DNA of 64,000 nucleotides from assembly GCA_943914475.1 (NCBI GenBank), contig CALUCE010000010.1, positions 8,174 to 72,173 on the forward strand, read 5' to 3'. The translations under genes were made by a program, and so were the position numbers. Position 1 is the first letter of the stretch, and each line of letters opens with the position of its first letter. The stretch is from an uncultured Anaerococcus sp. (GTDB lineage: Bacteria > Bacillota > Clostridia > Tissierellales > Peptoniphilaceae). The notes under the pieces are model-generated. The model made no database searches and was not told the DNA's origin. It worked only from the letters and a program-made list of their open reading frames with translations. Positions 63,876-64,000 of the stretch are shown here, piece by piece.

Positions 63876-63894
63876 AAAAAAGAGCTGTTGCTCT
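63876..63894 (-). terminator. Intrinsic terminator of the edge RNA element
   Basis: On the minus strand AGAGC-AACA-GCTCT followed by six or more T residues, just before the start codon at 63869. Confidence 0.85.
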
Positions 63895-63903
63895 ATAAAC
63901 CCC

Positions 63904-64000
63904 TATCTTTTCATTAGTAGTAAGATAATTCTCAGTCTTGCTATTAGCCTGTGGGCTTTAAGCGCACAAGATTCTAATGAATTTAATTAAAGTTTATATA
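63904..64000 (-). ncRNA. Structured RNA or regulatory leader of unknown class (may extend past window)
   Basis: On the minus strand TTCATTAG (63981-63974) pairs with CTAATGAA (63917-63910), closing a 72-base domain. Inside is the hairpin TGTGCGC-TTAAA-GCCCACA with one C-C mismatch, at about 63949-63967. The loop-side strand GCGCTTAAAGCCC can instead pair with GGGGTTTATAGAGC (63903-63890), which holds the left arm of the terminator. That is the layout of a riboswitch or attenuator. The 3' end of a free small RNA such as 6S RNA is an alternative. I could not match a known class. Confidence 0.5.

Noticed and set aside
63876..64000. RNase P RNA, SRP RNA or tmRNA at the right edge
   Set aside because: None of their conserved 3' sequences (for example ACAGAAA-type P RNA core, SRP GGAAGGAAGCAGC, tmRNA CCA-type end) is visible. 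6S RNA remains possible but unproven.
1..64000. Many open frames opposite or inside the assigned genes (for example opposite rny, alaS, relA)
   Set aside because: They lie antisense to, or out of frame within, clearly conserved genes, lack ribosome sites and have compositions expected of shadow frames.

Overview
The window is a gene-dense, low-GC (roughly one third G+C by eye) stretch of housekeeping chromosome from an anaerobic Firmicute. AGA-rich arginine codons, strong AGGAGG-type ribosome binding sites, the Prp/L27 pair, RNase Y, RNase J, SepF, IreB and an Obg-YhbY-NadD-YqeK-RsfS block all point to Firmicutes. Gene content and the small Clostridia-type EF-Ts make a Peptoniphilaceae member (Anaerococcus-like) my best guess; that is inference. 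No rRNA, tRNA, CRISPR array, insertion sequence or prophage was recognised.

Layout. 1-10046 reads rightward: the 3' end of an unknown gene, rpsB-tsf behind a structured leader, cysK-cysE, a BmrCD-like heterodimeric ABC exporter, rny, a 588-base gene-poor gap, and a Xer-type recombinase. From 10035 to the right edge almost everything reads leftward. In transcription order the leftward units are: an edge RNA element, then an unknown gene, rluA, a uridine-kinase-like gene, a ROK kinase, a response regulator/sensor kinase/lipoprotein set, rdgB, a phosphodiesterase, a membrane protein and a HAD phosphatase; an unknown gene, then ruvCAB-queA-tgt-yajC; recJ-rsh-dtd-MBL-aspS-rseC; der-plsY-gpsA-yggS-sepF-ylmH-lspA-ung; nifS-thiI; rplU-prp-rpmA; obg-yhbY-nadD-yqeK-rsfS-comEA-iscR-alaS-ireB-ruvX-DUF1292-fur-rnj-trmR-U32; and dut, a membrane-anchored protein, mutS-mutL-miaA-ynbB. 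Rightward exceptions are pepT (interrupted by a stop codon), a 78-residue protein, and a YprB-like exonuclease.

How the genes work together. The dominant themes are translation (S2, EF-Ts, L21, L27, AlaRS, AspRS, ribosome assembly GTPases, tRNA modification by MiaA, ThiI, QueA and Tgt), DNA maintenance (MutS, MutL, RuvABC, RuvX, RecJ, Ung, Dut, RdgB, Xer), RNA decay (RNase Y, RNase J), sulfur and Fe-S supply (CysK, CysE, NifS, ThiI, an IscR-like regulator) and envelope functions (PlsY, GpsA, LspA, SepF).

Most interesting points. MutL keeps its ATPase and clamp motifs but has lost nearly all metal ligands of the Firmicutes endonuclease site. PepT carries one in-frame TAA that separates its last zinc ligand. 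At the right edge a P1-closed RNA is followed by a terminator and a plausible antiterminator, directly before a start codon with no Shine-Dalgarno. The IscR-like regulator keeps Cys92/98/104 but has Tyr at position 107. The Xer promoter is flanked by two perfect inverted repeats at a strand-switch point.
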